In this document: piece by piece, positions 45,842 to 53,881 of the stretch
Position numbering within the stretch: the first letter of the stretch is position 1
Layout: each line of letters starts with the position of its first letter
Translations under genes and position numbers: made by a program
Notes under the pieces: model-generated
What the model saw: the letters and a program-made list of their open reading frames with translations, nothing else
Database searches by the model: none
Told to the model about the DNA's origin: nothing
DNA from: Roseomonas genomospecies 6
Lineage (GTDB): Bacteria > Pseudomonadota > Alphaproteobacteria > Azospirillales > Azospirillaceae
Assembly (NCBI RefSeq): GCF_008365375.1
Contig: NZ_QOKW01000003.1
Coordinates: 356,464 to 420,463 of the forward strand
Reading direction: 5' to 3'
DNA length: 64,000 nt

Positions 45842-47833
45842 TCACTCGGCGGGCTGAAGCGTGCCCTTGGCGGCACGGCGGCGTTCCGGGGCGCCGACGC
45901 GGAAGCGGCGGTCGGACAGGCTGACCAGCCCGCCCATCATCATCCCCAGCGAGCCGATCCAGATCCACGGCACCAGCGGGTGGTGGTACAGGCGCACGGT
46001 CCAGGCCGTGCCGTTCTGCGCCGGGTCGCCCAGCGCCACATAGACGTCGGACAGCCAGGTGGTGTGGATCGCCGCTTCGGTCGTCGTCATGCGGGTGACC
46101 GGATAGCTGCGGCGCTGCGGCGTCAGGGTGGCGATGTGCTTCCCGTCGCGGGTGACGGTGAAGACGCCCTGCTCGGCGCTGTAGTTCGGCCCCTGCACCG
46201 TGCCGACGCGGTCGAAATGCACGGCGTAGGCGCCGACCGTGGCGTTGTCGCCCGGCTTCATCGCCTGGATGGTCTCGCTCTGCCAGGCCGAGGTGCCGGT
46301 CATGCCGGCGATGGCGATGCCCATGGAGGCGTGGGCGATGGTCATGCCCCAGGCGCTGCGCGGCAGGTTGACCGCGCGGTTCCAACTGTCCTTCGCGGGG
46401 ATGCGGAACAGGCGGATGCGCTCCGCGAATTCGGCCAGCGAGCCGAAGAAGGCCCAGGCGGCCAGCCCGATCCCGACCAGCGCCAGCAGCGGGCCGCCAC
46501 CGTTGGTGATGTAGGCGGCGATGGCGACGCAGGCCACGGTCGCCACCGCCGCCGACCACAGCCGGGTCAGGGCGCCCAGAAGGTCGCCGCGCTTCCAGGC
46601 CAGGAAGGGACCGACCACCATGGCGATCACCATGGGAATGGCGACCGGGATGAAGGTGGCGTTGAAGAAGGGCGGGCCGACCGACACCTTGCCCAGGTCC
46701 AGAACGTCGAGGAACAGCGGGTAGAGCGTGCCGATGAAGACCGTCGCCGTCGCGGTGGACAGCAGCAGGTTGTTCAGCACCAACGAACCCTCGCGGCTGA
46801 CCGGGGCGAACAGGCCGCCGGTCTTCAGGCTGGGCGCCCGCACGGAATAGAGCAGCAGCGAACCGCCGGTGGCGATGGCCAGCAGGACCAGGATGAAGAC
46901 GCCGCGCGCCGGGTCCACCGCGAAGGCATGGACCGAGGTCAGGATACCCGACCGCACCAGGAAGGTGCCCATCAGCGACAGCGAGAAGGTGATGATCGCC
47001 AGCAGGATGGTCCAGGTCTTCAGCGCGTCGCGCTTCTCCACCACGATGGCGGAATGCAGCAGCGCCGTGCCGGCCAGCCAGGGCATGAAGGAGGCGTTCT
47101 CGACCGGGTCCCAGTACCACCAGCCGCCCCAGCCCAGCTCGTAATAGGCCCACCAGGAGCCGAGCGCGATGCCGGCGGTCAGGGTGGACCAGGCGGCCAG
47201 CGTCCAGGGCCGCACCCAGCGCGCCCAGGCCGGGTCCACGCGCCCTTCGATCAGGGCCGCGACCGCGAAGGAGAAGGCGATGGAGAAGCCGACATAGCCC
47301 GCGTAGAGGAAGGGCGGGTGGAAGGCGAGACCGGGGTCCTGGAGCAGCGGGTTCAGGTCGTTGCCGTCGAGCGGCGCCGGAAACAGGCGGGTGAAGGGGT
47401 TGGAGGTGATCAGGACGAACAGCAGGAAGCCGACGCCGATCATGCCCTGGACGGCGATGACCCGCGCCTTCAGCGAAGGCGGCAGGTTGCGCCCGAAGAT
47501 CCCGACCGCCGCGCCGAACACCGTCAGCATGACGATCCACAGCATCATCGAGCCTTCGTGGTTCCCCCAGACGCCCGACACCTTGTAGAGCATCGGTTTC
47601 ATCGAGTGGCTGTTGGCGGCCACGTTCGACACACTGAAGTCCGACACCACATGCGCCCAGGTCAGGGCGCCGTAGGCGATCAGCACCAGCAGCATCTGGG
47701 CGACGGCGGCGGGGCGGGCGACGCCCATCCAGGCGGCGTTGCCGGTGGCGGCGCCCACCAGGGGAACGCCGGATTGCACCAGCGCCACGAACAGCGCCAG
47801 CACCAGCGCGTAATGGCCGAGTTCGGGAATCAC
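45842..47833 (-). CDS. ccmF: Heme lyase CcmF
   Basis: Multi-helix inner-membrane component that ligates heme to apocytochrome c. 663 residues with about fourteen membrane helices. The WWD heme-handling motif is GWGGWWYWDPVENASFMPWL near residues 228-247. Other conserved blocks are GVWGNHEGSMMLWI and LVRSGILTSVHAFA. Length is standard. The C-terminal tail is basic. Confidence 0.97.
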   Translation of the reverse strand: MIPELGHYALVLALFVALVQSGVPLVGAATGNAAWMGVARPAAVAQMLLVLIAYGALTWAHVVSDFSVSNVAANSHSMKPMLYKVSGVWGNHEGSMMLWIVMLTVFGAAVGIFGRNLPPSLKARVIAVQGMIGVGFLLFVLITSNPFTRLFPAPLDGNDLNPLLQDPGLAFHPPFLYAGYVGFSIAFSFAVAALIEGRVDPAWARWVRPWTLAAWSTLTAGIALGSWWAYYELGWGGWWYWDPVENASFMPWLAGTALLHSAIVVEKRDALKTWTILLAIITFSLSLMGTFLVRSGILTSVHAFAVDPARGVFILVLLAIATGGSLLLYSVRAPSLKTGGLFAPVSREGSLVLNNLLLSTATATVFIGTLYPLFLDVLDLGKVSVGPPFFNATFIPVAIPMVIAMVVGPFLAWKRGDLLGALTRLWSAAVATVACVAIAAYITNGGGPLLALVGIGLAAWAFFGSLAEFAERIRLFRIPAKDSWNRAVNLPRSAWGMTIAHASMGIAIAGMTGTSAWQSETIQAMKPGDNATVGAYAVHFDRVGTVQGPNYSAEQGVFTVTRDGKHIATLTPQRRSYPVTRMTTTEAAIHTTWLSDVYVALGDPAQNGTAWTVRLYHHPLVPWIWIGSLGMMMGGLVSLSDRRFRVGAPERRRAAKGTLQPAE

Positions 47834-47888
47834 GGGCCCGATGCTCCCTAAAAGAACGGAATGAGGAGGAGACAGGAAGCCGCAGGCT

Positions 47889-48344
47889 TTACGAGCTGGG
47901 CTTCTGCTCCTTCGAGTTCGCCTTGAAGTGCTCCGCTTCCTTCAGCGCGTCGGCGACTTCCGGCGGCATGTAGTTCTCGTCGTGCTTGGCCAGCACCTCG
48001 CGCGCCTGGAAGACGCCGTTGATCATGCGGCCTTCCGTGATAACGCCCTGCCCCTCGCGGAACAGATCGGGAAGCTGTCCGCGGTAGGTGACGGCAACGG
48101 TGTGCACCGTGTCGGTGACGCGGAACTGCGTCGTCAGGCCGTCGGGCAGCTTGCTCACGCTGCCTTCCTCGACCAGACCGCCCAGGCGGAAGTTGCGGTC
48201 GCCGATGTCCTGGGTCTGCAACTGCGTCGGGCTGAAGAAGAAGACGATGTTGTCCTCGAAGGCCGTCAGCGTCAGGGCGGTGGCCGCGCCAAGGCCCAGC
48301 AGGGCGAGGCCCAGCATGTAGAGGCGCCGTTTCTTGCGGGTCAT
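47889..48344 (-). CDS. ccmE: Periplasmic heme chaperone CcmE
   Basis: Carries heme covalently through a His. 151 residues: a membrane anchor (LYMLGLALLGLGAATALTLTAF), a beta-barrel (RNFRLGGLVEEGSV) and the heme-binding His121 in LAKHDENYMPPEV. The HxxxY pattern (HDENY) is typical. The ATG lies in the end of ccmD with a 4-base overlap. Confidence 0.97.
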   Translation of the reverse strand: MTRKKRRLYMLGLALLGLGAATALTLTAFEDNIVFFFSPTQLQTQDIGDRNFRLGGLVEEGSVSKLPDGLTTQFRVTDTVHTVAVTYRGQLPDLFREGQGVITEGRMINGVFQAREVLAKHDENYMPPEVADALKEAEHFKANSKEQKPSS

Positions 48345-48559
48345 CCTTCACCAACCTCCGCCGCGGGGGACGCCGCGGCTCCGTTGCGCGCCCGGCGCCG
48401 CCGCGGCGGGCGGCTGCCTTCCAGCGCCTTCAGGGTCGTCTCGGCGCCGCGCAGCGCCTTCAGCGTGGCGGCCAGCAGGCCGACCATCACCAGCGCCGCC
48501 AGCGCGTAGGACGACCAGACATACGCGGCGTAGCCGCCCATCGCGAAAAACTCTGCCAT
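48341..48559 (-). CDS. ccmD: Heme exporter accessory protein CcmD
   Basis: A 72-residue single-span protein that stabilises the CcmABC-CcmE complex. Start MAEFFAMGGYAAYVWSSYAL, a typical CcmD beginning, followed by a single helix LAALVMVGLLAATL and a basic tail. It lies between ccmC and ccmE, the standard position. The start is ATG 48559. Confidence 0.92.
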   Translation of the reverse strand: MAEFFAMGGYAAYVWSSYALAALVMVGLLAATLKALRGAETTLKALEGSRPPRRRRARNGAAASPAAEVGEG

Positions 48560-48602
48560 CCTTGCCTCCGGCCCAGCCTGTGCCCCGTGCCCAGCCCGCG
48601 TC

Positions 48603-49322
48603 TCAGCCCTGCGCCTCGGTCAGGCGCATGGTCTGGATCTTGCGCTGCACGATCTCCGCCCGCAGGCGCAGCAGGACCACCGTGATGAAGTATGCGGTGA
48701 AGCCCAGCGCCATGACGATCAGCGGGACCAGCATGGACCCGTCGATGGTCGGTCCGCCCATGCGGATGACGCTGGCCGGCTGGTGCAGGGTGTTCCACCA
48801 GTCCACCGAGAATTTGATGATCGGCACGTTCACGATGCCGACGAGAAGCAGCACGTTACCCGCCCGCGTCCCGCGCTGCGGGTCGTCGAAGGCGTTCACC
48901 AGCGCCATGTAGCCCAGATAGAGGAAGAACAGGATCAGCACGCTGGTCAGCCGCGCGTCCCACACCCACCACGTCCCCCACATCGGCGCGCCCCACAGCG
49001 AGCCGGTGACGAGGCAGATGAAGGTGAAGCCGGCGCCGACCGGGGCGGCGGCCTTGGCGAACAGGTCGGCCAGCGGATGCTTCCACACCAGCCCGCAGGC
49101 GGCAGCGATGGCCATGTTGACGTAGACGAACAGGCTCATCCAGGCGGCGGGGACATGGATGTACATGATCCGCACGGTGTCGCCCTGCTGATAGTCGCGC
49201 GGCGACCCGATCAGCGCGATGTAGAGCCCGACGATCAGCAGGATCACGGTCGCCCCCGCCGTCCAGGGCAGGATCGCCGCCGACAGGCGCTGGAAACGGG
49301 CAGGATTTGCAAATCGATGCAT
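48603..49322 (-). CDS. ccmC: Heme exporter protein CcmC
   Basis: Transfers heme to CcmE. 239 residues, six membrane helices, with the WWD motif MWGTWWVWDARLTS near residues 114-127, and His residues in YIHVPAAW (His56) as external heme ligands. The ATG at 49322 (MHRFANP) matches the family start. It is separated from ccmB by the inserted vapBC pair, so it must be expressed from its own promoter. Confidence 0.96.
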   Translation of the reverse strand: MHRFANPARFQRLSAAILPWTAGATVILLIVGLYIALIGSPRDYQQGDTVRIMYIHVPAAWMSLFVYVNMAIAAACGLVWKHPLADLFAKAAAPVGAGFTFICLVTGSLWGAPMWGTWWVWDARLTSVLILFFLYLGYMALVNAFDDPQRGTRAGNVLLLVGIVNVPIIKFSVDWWNTLHQPASVIRMGGPTIDGSMLVPLIVMALGFTAYFITVVLLRLRAEIVQRKIQTMRLTEAQG

Positions 49323-49537
49323 AGGACCTATGGGCCTCTGGTCGTGCTGCGGACGATATAAGCGCAGTGATGCCCCAGCGCGAGGGGTTTCGCCTTGATC
49401 TTGGTCAGGAAACATGGCCGCACACCGTGGCGTTTTCAGGACGGTGCGGCGGCCTGCCGCACTGACGGTACGACGGGTTGACGCGCCCTTTCCATGCTAC
49501 GTTGGTGTGGGATGGGCAAAAAAGTCCGGGGGCTGGC

Positions 49538-49792
49538 ATGGGCATGATCACGGTGCGGGATATCGACGATACGGTTCTGAAGGCTCTGACCGACCGCGCC
49601 AGCGCCGCCGGCCGGTCGCTGGAGGAGGAGGTGCGCGAAACGCTGGCCCGGTCCGTCCGCGGGAGCCATGAGGATTTCTGGGAGCGCGCGGATCGTCTTC
49701 GGGCCAGCTTCGGGGGGCGTGTCGTTTCCGACAGCGGTGTGATGTCCGCCGAGATGCGGGAAGAGCGGTCGCAGCGGATCGGTGAGCCATGA
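49538..49792 (+). CDS. vapB: Antitoxin of a VapBC/FitAB-type module (ribbon-helix-helix)
   Basis: An 84-residue antitoxin. The N-terminal ribbon-helix-helix is MITVRDIDDTVLKALTDRASAAGRSLEEEVRETLARS (FitA-type consensus); the C-terminal part (residues 45-84) would bind and block the PIN toxin. ATG 49538 follows GGGGGCTGG. Its TGA overlaps the toxin ATG at 49789 in an ATGA arrangement. Confidence 0.85.
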   Translation: MGMITVRDIDDTVLKALTDRASAAGRSLEEEVRETLARSVRGSHEDFWERADRLRASFGGRVVSDSGVMSAEMREERSQRIGEP

Positions 49793-50224
49793 GGCGCCTG
49801 CCGTCGTCCATCGTCGCCGATGCCAGCCTAGTGGTGAAATGGGTCGTCGCCGAAGAGGACAGTGACAAGGCGAAGGCCGTCGGCCTGGGACGGGCATTGC
49901 TCGCTCCCGATCTGCTGCTCGTCGAATGCGCCAACATTCTCTGGAAGCATCAGAGGCGTGGGGAGATCGACCAGGGCACCGCCATGGCGGCTCTGGCCGT
50001 TCTGCAATCCGGACCATTCGCGTGGACGCGGGATTGCGATCTGGTTGGCGACGCCTGCCGACTGTCCACCGGAGTTGAATCACCCTGTGTATGATTGCCT
50101 TTACCTTGCGCTTGCTCGGCAAACCGGCGTGCCGGTGGTGACGGCCGACCTCCGCTTTGCAGGCGCCGTCCAACGGTTTCCGGCTTTCTCGGGCAGCGTT
50201 CTCGCTCTGAACGCTCTTGAGTGA
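49789..50224 (+). pseudogene. vapC: PIN-domain toxin (VapC family) broken by a frameshift
   Basis: PIN ribonuclease of the module, read in two frames. Frame one begins MRRLPSSIVADASLVVKWV (Asp11) and LLLVECANILWK (Glu46), then breaks at STGVESPCV with an early stop at about 50094. The second frame continues NHPVYDCLYLALARQTGV, TADLRFAGAVQRFPAFSG and ends at 50224. Removing one G from the GG at 50071-50072 restores the usual sequence STELNHPVYDCLYLALA. The truncated form loses the last two acidic residues of the active site, so the toxin is probably inactive. A sequencing error is the alternative. The stop is 3 bases from the end of the convergent ccmB. Confidence 0.85.
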
Positions 50225-50227
50225 TGC

Positions 50228-50893
50228 CTACTCCACCGCCTGACGCAAGGCGGCGGCGCCGGCCCAGGGGGCGAGCGGCAAGGCACCGGCCAGCAGGCCG
50301 CCCAGGAGCAGCAGATGCGGGCGCGGGGTCAGGCCGTTCAGGGCGGCGTCGATGGCCCCGGCCCCGAAGATCAGCACGGGGATGTAGAGCGGCAGGATCA
50401 GCAGCGACAGCAGCACGCCGCCGCGCCGGGCGCCCAGGGTCAAGGCCGCCCCGATGCTGCCGATCAGGCTGAGGATCGGCGTGCCGACCAGCAGGGTCAG
50501 CACCAGCACCCCAAACCCCTCCGCGTCCATGTTCAGCAGAAGCGCCAGCAGCGGGGCGGCGGCGATCAGCGGAAGGCCCGTCACCAGCCAGTGGGCCAGC
50601 GTCTTGGCCAGCACCACCGCCTCCATCGGCAGGGTGGACAGCGACAGCAGTTCCAGCGAGCCGTCCTCGTAATCGTTCTGGAACAGCCGCTCCAGCGACA
50701 GCAGCGAGGCGAGCAGGGCGGCGACCCAGATCACCCCGGCGGCGATGCGGGCGAGGATGTTCGGCTCCGGCCCGACGCCGAAGGGGAACAGCACCACGCA
50801 CAGCACGAAGAACATCACGGCGATGGTGGCGTCCGATCCCTGGCGCAGCGCCAGCCGCAGGTCGCGCCCGATCAGGCGCAGGAAGCGGGTCAT
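50228..50893 (-). CDS. ccmB: Heme exporter protein CcmB
   Basis: Membrane subunit of the CcmABCD heme-release complex, 221 residues with six helices. The start MTRFLRLIGRDLRLALRQGSDATIAVMFFVLCVVLFPFGVGPE is the conserved CcmB N-terminus. LSTLPMEAVVLAKTLAHWLVTGLPL and FLLLGGLLAG-like stretches follow. The start overlaps ccmA by 4 bases. Confidence 0.95.
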   Translation of the reverse strand: MTRFLRLIGRDLRLALRQGSDATIAVMFFVLCVVLFPFGVGPEPNILARIAAGVIWVAALLASLLSLERLFQNDYEDGSLELLSLSTLPMEAVVLAKTLAHWLVTGLPLIAAAPLLALLLNMDAEGFGVLVLTLLVGTPILSLIGSIGAALTLGARRGGVLLSLLILPLYIPVLIFGAGAIDAALNGLTPRPHLLLLGGLLAGALPLAPWAGAAALRQAVE

Positions 50894-51579
50894 GCCGCGT
50901 CCTCCTCTTCCTCGATGTCGTCCTCGTCGCCGTGGAGGATGGGGGTGAACTCGTCCAGATGCAGGTTGCGGGCGCCGGGCATGGCGATGTCCACATGGGT
51001 GGAGACGGCGACCATGCCGCCGCCGGCCCGGTGCTCCGCGATGATCCCTTCGAACAGGGCGATGGCCGCGCGGTCGAGCGCCACGGTCGGCTCGTCCAGC
51101 AGCCAGAGGGCGGCGGGGGCGGCGATGATGCGGGCCAGGTTGAGGCGCCGCTTCTGCCCCGCCGACAGGTAGCGCCCCGGCACGTTGGCGATGTGCGGCA
51201 CGCCCAGGCGGTCCAGCGCCTTCAGCGCGCTTTCCCGCGGGTCGGGGGCGCCGCCCAGCGTGGCCCAGAAGGACAGGTTCTCCACCGCGCTCAGCACCGG
51301 CTTCACGGCGTCGAGATGGCCGACGTAATGGATGCGGCCCCGGTGGGCGTCGGGATCGTCGGACACCGGAACGCCGTCCCAGGAAAGCTGGCCGCGGATC
51401 GGCTTCAGCAGCCCGGCCATGACGCGGAGCAGGCTGGACTTGCCGCTGCCGTTGGGGCCGAGCAGGAACAGCGCCTCCCCCGGCGCGATCCGGAAGTCCA
51501 GTCCGGTGAAGACCAGCCGGTCGCCGCGCAGGCAGGTCAGCGCGGAACCGGCGAAAACGGAACCGGCGGATTCGGGCAT
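50890..51579 (-). CDS. ccmA: Heme exporter ATP-binding protein CcmA
   Basis: ATPase that releases heme-loaded CcmE. 229 residues with Walker A LGPNGSGKSS near 40-49, signature LSAGQKRRLNLARI and Walker B ALWLLDEPT, plus STHVD as H-loop. The C-terminus is acidic (EDDIEEEEDAA), longer than usual. ATG 51579 was chosen over upstream starts that are not conserved. Confidence 0.96.
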   Translation of the reverse strand: MPESAGSVFAGSALTCLRGDRLVFTGLDFRIAPGEALFLLGPNGSGKSSLLRVMAGLLKPIRGQLSWDGVPVSDDPDAHRGRIHYVGHLDAVKPVLSAVENLSFWATLGGAPDPRESALKALDRLGVPHIANVPGRYLSAGQKRRLNLARIIAAPAALWLLDEPTVALDRAAIALFEGIIAEHRAGGGMVAVSTHVDIAMPGARNLHLDEFTPILHGDEDDIEEEEDAA

Positions 51580-51618
51580 GGCGGCGGGCGGGCTCTTGCG
51601 GTGGAACGGGGCGGGGGA

Positions 51619-51646
51619 GCTATAGCACAGCCCGTCCGGGCGCCAA
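51619..51646 (-). promoter_or_regulatory. Sigma-70-like promoter of ccmA
   Basis: Minus strand TTGGCG (51646-51641), 16-base spacer, TATAGC (51624-51619). The ccmA ATG at 51579 would have a leader of about 33 bases. It lies downstream of the orphan terminator, so ccmAB are insulated from anything upstream. Confidence 0.4.
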
Positions 51647-51672
51647 AAAGAAACGCCCTGGAAAAAGGCGGA

Positions 51673-51714
51673 CCAAAAAGAAACGGCCATCGCAAGGGGG
51701 TTCTTGCGATGGCC
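51673..51714 (-). terminator. Orphan rho-independent terminator, minus strand
   Basis: GGCCATCGCAAG pairs perfectly (12 bases) with CTTGCGATGGCC around a six-base loop, 51685-51714; on the minus strand the stem is followed by GTTTCTTTTTGG. No minus-strand gene precedes it. The tail CCAAAAAGAAAC is repeated exactly at 51643-51654. Confidence 0.75.
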
Positions 51715-51973
51715 GCCGATCCAGCCGGGGCCTGGCTGGGGGCGCCGCAATGAAGCGCCCTGATCGTCGCTCTGTGGCCGGGCCGCGGGGGTTCACGGGT
51801 CCGGCCGGTTTCACACCGTGCCTTGCGGCTTCGATCTGTGTAGGGCCAGAAAGTGGCGAAATTTTGATCCGGAGATTATCCCCGCCCGCAACAGGGCATT
51901 GCCCCGGCGGAGCGGAGCGGGCATTCATAGCTACGTCCGCCGAGAAAGACCTCAACCAAACCGGGTGCCTTCC

Positions 51974-53653
51974 ATGACCGTGCTGATCGAGCTGTTCAAC
52001 AGCCTGCCCGACATCGCCCGCATCATGCTGATGCTCAGCGCGGTGGCGGCGGCGGGGCTGGCGCTGGGGCAGGTCAAGCTGCGCGGGGTGGGGCTGGGAA
52101 TCGGAGGGGTGCTGTTCGCCGGCATCGCCGCGGGGCACATCGCCAAGGAACTGGGCCTGACCTTCGACCATCACGTCCTGCATTTCATGCGGGAATTCGG
52201 CCTGATCCTGTTCGTCTACACCATCGGCGTGCAGGTCGGCCCCGGCTTCTTCGCCGCCCTGAAGAAGTCGGGCCTGACGCTGAACCTGCTGGCCGCCTCG
52301 CTGGTCGGTCTGGGGGTGCTGGTGGCGGTGGCGATCCACGAGATCGGCGGGGTGCCGCTTCCGGCGGTGCTGGGCATCTTCTCCGGCGCCGTCACCAACA
52401 CGCCCTCGCTGGGCGCGGCGCAGGAGATGCTGCGCGAGGTCGGGGCCTCGGCGGCGGAGATCAACACGCCCAGCCTGGGCTACGCCGTCGCCTATCCCTT
52501 CGGCATCGTCGGCATCCTCATCACCATGGGGCTGATCCGCGCCGTCTTCCGCATCGATCCGGCGGCCGAGGCCGAGGCGTTCGAGCGCAAGCGCCGCGCC
52601 CAGGTGGAAACGCTGGAGACGCTGGACGTCGCCGTGCGCAACCCGGCGGCCATGGGGCTGCCGCTGCGCGACATCCGGCTTTTCGGCGATCACGGGGTGA
52701 TGGTGTCGCGCATGCTGCGCGAGGGGCGGCTCCAGGTGCCGCACCCGGACACCTGCCTGCGGGCCGGCGACGTGGTGCATCTGGTCGGGCCGCGCGCCAA
52801 GCTTGAGGCGATGAAGCGGCTGCTGGGCGAAGCGGCGGAGGTGACCCTGACCACGAAGGGCACCGACATGCGCTGGGACCGGCTGGTGGTCACCAACGAG
52901 CATGTGCTGGGCAAGGCCATCGGGCAGCTCGATCTGGCCGACGCCTACGACGTGGTGGTCAGCCGGGTCAACCGCGCGGGCGTGGAGTTGGTGCCGAGCC
53001 CGGCCCTGCACCTCCAGTTCGGCGACATCCTGACCGCCATCGGCAAGCCGTCGGACCTGCAGCGGGTGGCGGCTCTGATGGGCAACTCGGCGCGGCGGCT
53101 CCAGCAGGTGGAATTCGTTCCGGTCTTCATCGGCATCATGCTGGGCGTGCTGCTCGGCTCCATCCCCTTCTACATTCCGGGGATGCCGGCGCCGCTGAAG
53201 CTGGGTCTGGCCGGAGGGCCGCTGGTGGCGGCGATCCTGCTCGCCCGCATCGGCCACATCGGCCCGCTGGTCTGGTTCATGCCCCCCGCCGCCAACATGG
53301 CGCTGCGCGAGATCGGAATCGTCATGTTCCTGGCGGTGGTCGGGCTGATGTCCGGCGACCGGTTCGTGGAAACGCTGGTGCATGGCGACGGGCTGCTGTG
53401 GATCGGCTGCGGCGCTCTGGTGACCCTGATCCCGCTGCTGATCGTCGGCTTCATCGCGCGGGTCTTCGCCCGGCAGAACTATCTGACGATCTGCGGCCTG
53501 CTGTCCGGCAGCATGACCGACCCGCCCGCTCTCGCCTTCGCCAACGCGATGAGCACGTCGGAGGCGCCGGCCCTGGCCTACGCCACGGTCTACCCGCTGG
53601 TCATGTTCCTGCGCATCCTGGCGCCGCAGATCCTGGTGCTGATGCTCTGGTGA
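51974..53653 (+). CDS. AspT/YidE-type membrane transporter with TrkA-C domains
   Basis: A 559-residue inner-membrane protein. Two halves of about five or six helices each (LPDIARIMLMLSAVAAAGLALG, and after residue about 375, FVPVFIGIMLGVLLGSIPFYI) flank a cytoplasmic region with two RCK/TrkA-C-type domains (GLPLRDIRLFGDHGVMVSRM, VVTNEHVLGKAIGQLDLADAYD). The GxxTNTPSLGAA motif (VTNTPSLGAAQEML) and SGSMTDPPALAFAN are the two conserved signature hairpins of aspartate:alanine exchangers. The substrate is probably a dicarboxylate or amino acid but is not determined. Confidence 0.9.
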   Translation: MTVLIELFNSLPDIARIMLMLSAVAAAGLALGQVKLRGVGLGIGGVLFAGIAAGHIAKELGLTFDHHVLHFMREFGLILFVYTIGVQVGPGFFAALKKSGLTLNLLAASLVGLGVLVAVAIHEIGGVPLPAVLGIFSGAVTNTPSLGAAQEMLREVGASAAEINTPSLGYAVAYPFGIVGILITMGLIRAVFRIDPAAEAEAFERKRRAQVETLETLDVAVRNPAAMGLPLRDIRLFGDHGVMVSRMLREGRLQVPHPDTCLRAGDVVHLVGPRAKLEAMKRLLGEAAEVTLTTKGTDMRWDRLVVTNEHVLGKAIGQLDLADAYDVVVSRVNRAGVELVPSPALHLQFGDILTAIGKPSDLQRVAALMGNSARRLQQVEFVPVFIGIMLGVLLGSIPFYIPGMPAPLKLGLAGGPLVAAILLARIGHIGPLVWFMPPAANMALREIGIVMFLAVVGLMSGDRFVETLVHGDGLLWIGCGALVTLIPLLIVGFIARVFARQNYLTICGLLSGSMTDPPALAFANAMSTSEAPALAYATVYPLVMFLRILAPQILVLMLW

Positions 53654-53666
53654 GCGGAGACGATCA

Positions 53667-53727
53667 ACCACAGAGGCACGGAGACACGGAGGTTTGATGG
53701 ATCTCCGTGTCTCCGTGCCTCTGTGGT
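53667..53727. repeat. Perfect 25-bp inverted repeat (CACAGAGGCACGGAGAC family)
   Basis: ACCACAGAGGCACGGAGACA and five more bases (53667-53691) and their exact complement (53703-53727) with an 11-base loop. The arms are built of short CACGGAG/CACAGAGG units. Located 14 bases after the AspT-type gene, it could end its transcript, but no U-tract follows. Related sequences are scattered in intergenic DNA of diverse bacteria. Confidence 0.9.
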
Positions 53728-53881
53728 GAAAAACCTGCCTCGCCATGCCGTCACCCGGTTGCCTCGCGGCCTGCAAAATCCGCTTTGCGGGAAGTGGGCC
53801 GGCGGTCTAGCCTAGCGGCACCGTCCATGGTTGGCCGGTCCAGACCGTTCCCCGCCGACAAGCCCTGCCGACAAGCCCCGC

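Larger units (their letters stand above)
51580..51973. other. Divergent gap between ccmA and the AspT-type gene
   Basis: 394 bp. Minus-strand side: ccmA promoter candidate and, further up, a strong minus-strand terminator with no gene in front (51673-51714). + strand side: a leader of about 200 bases before the AspT-type gene, with inverted segments such as CCAGCC/GGCTGG at 51731-51749. No open frame has supporting evidence. Confidence 0.6.

Noticed and set aside
45310..47851. Long + strand open frames across the ccm genes
   Set aside because: Antisense shadows of ccmG and ccmF with low-complexity translations.
51750..51973. Riboswitch in front of the AspT-type gene
   Set aside because: No known riboswitch consensus is recognisable by eye; only weak hairpins.
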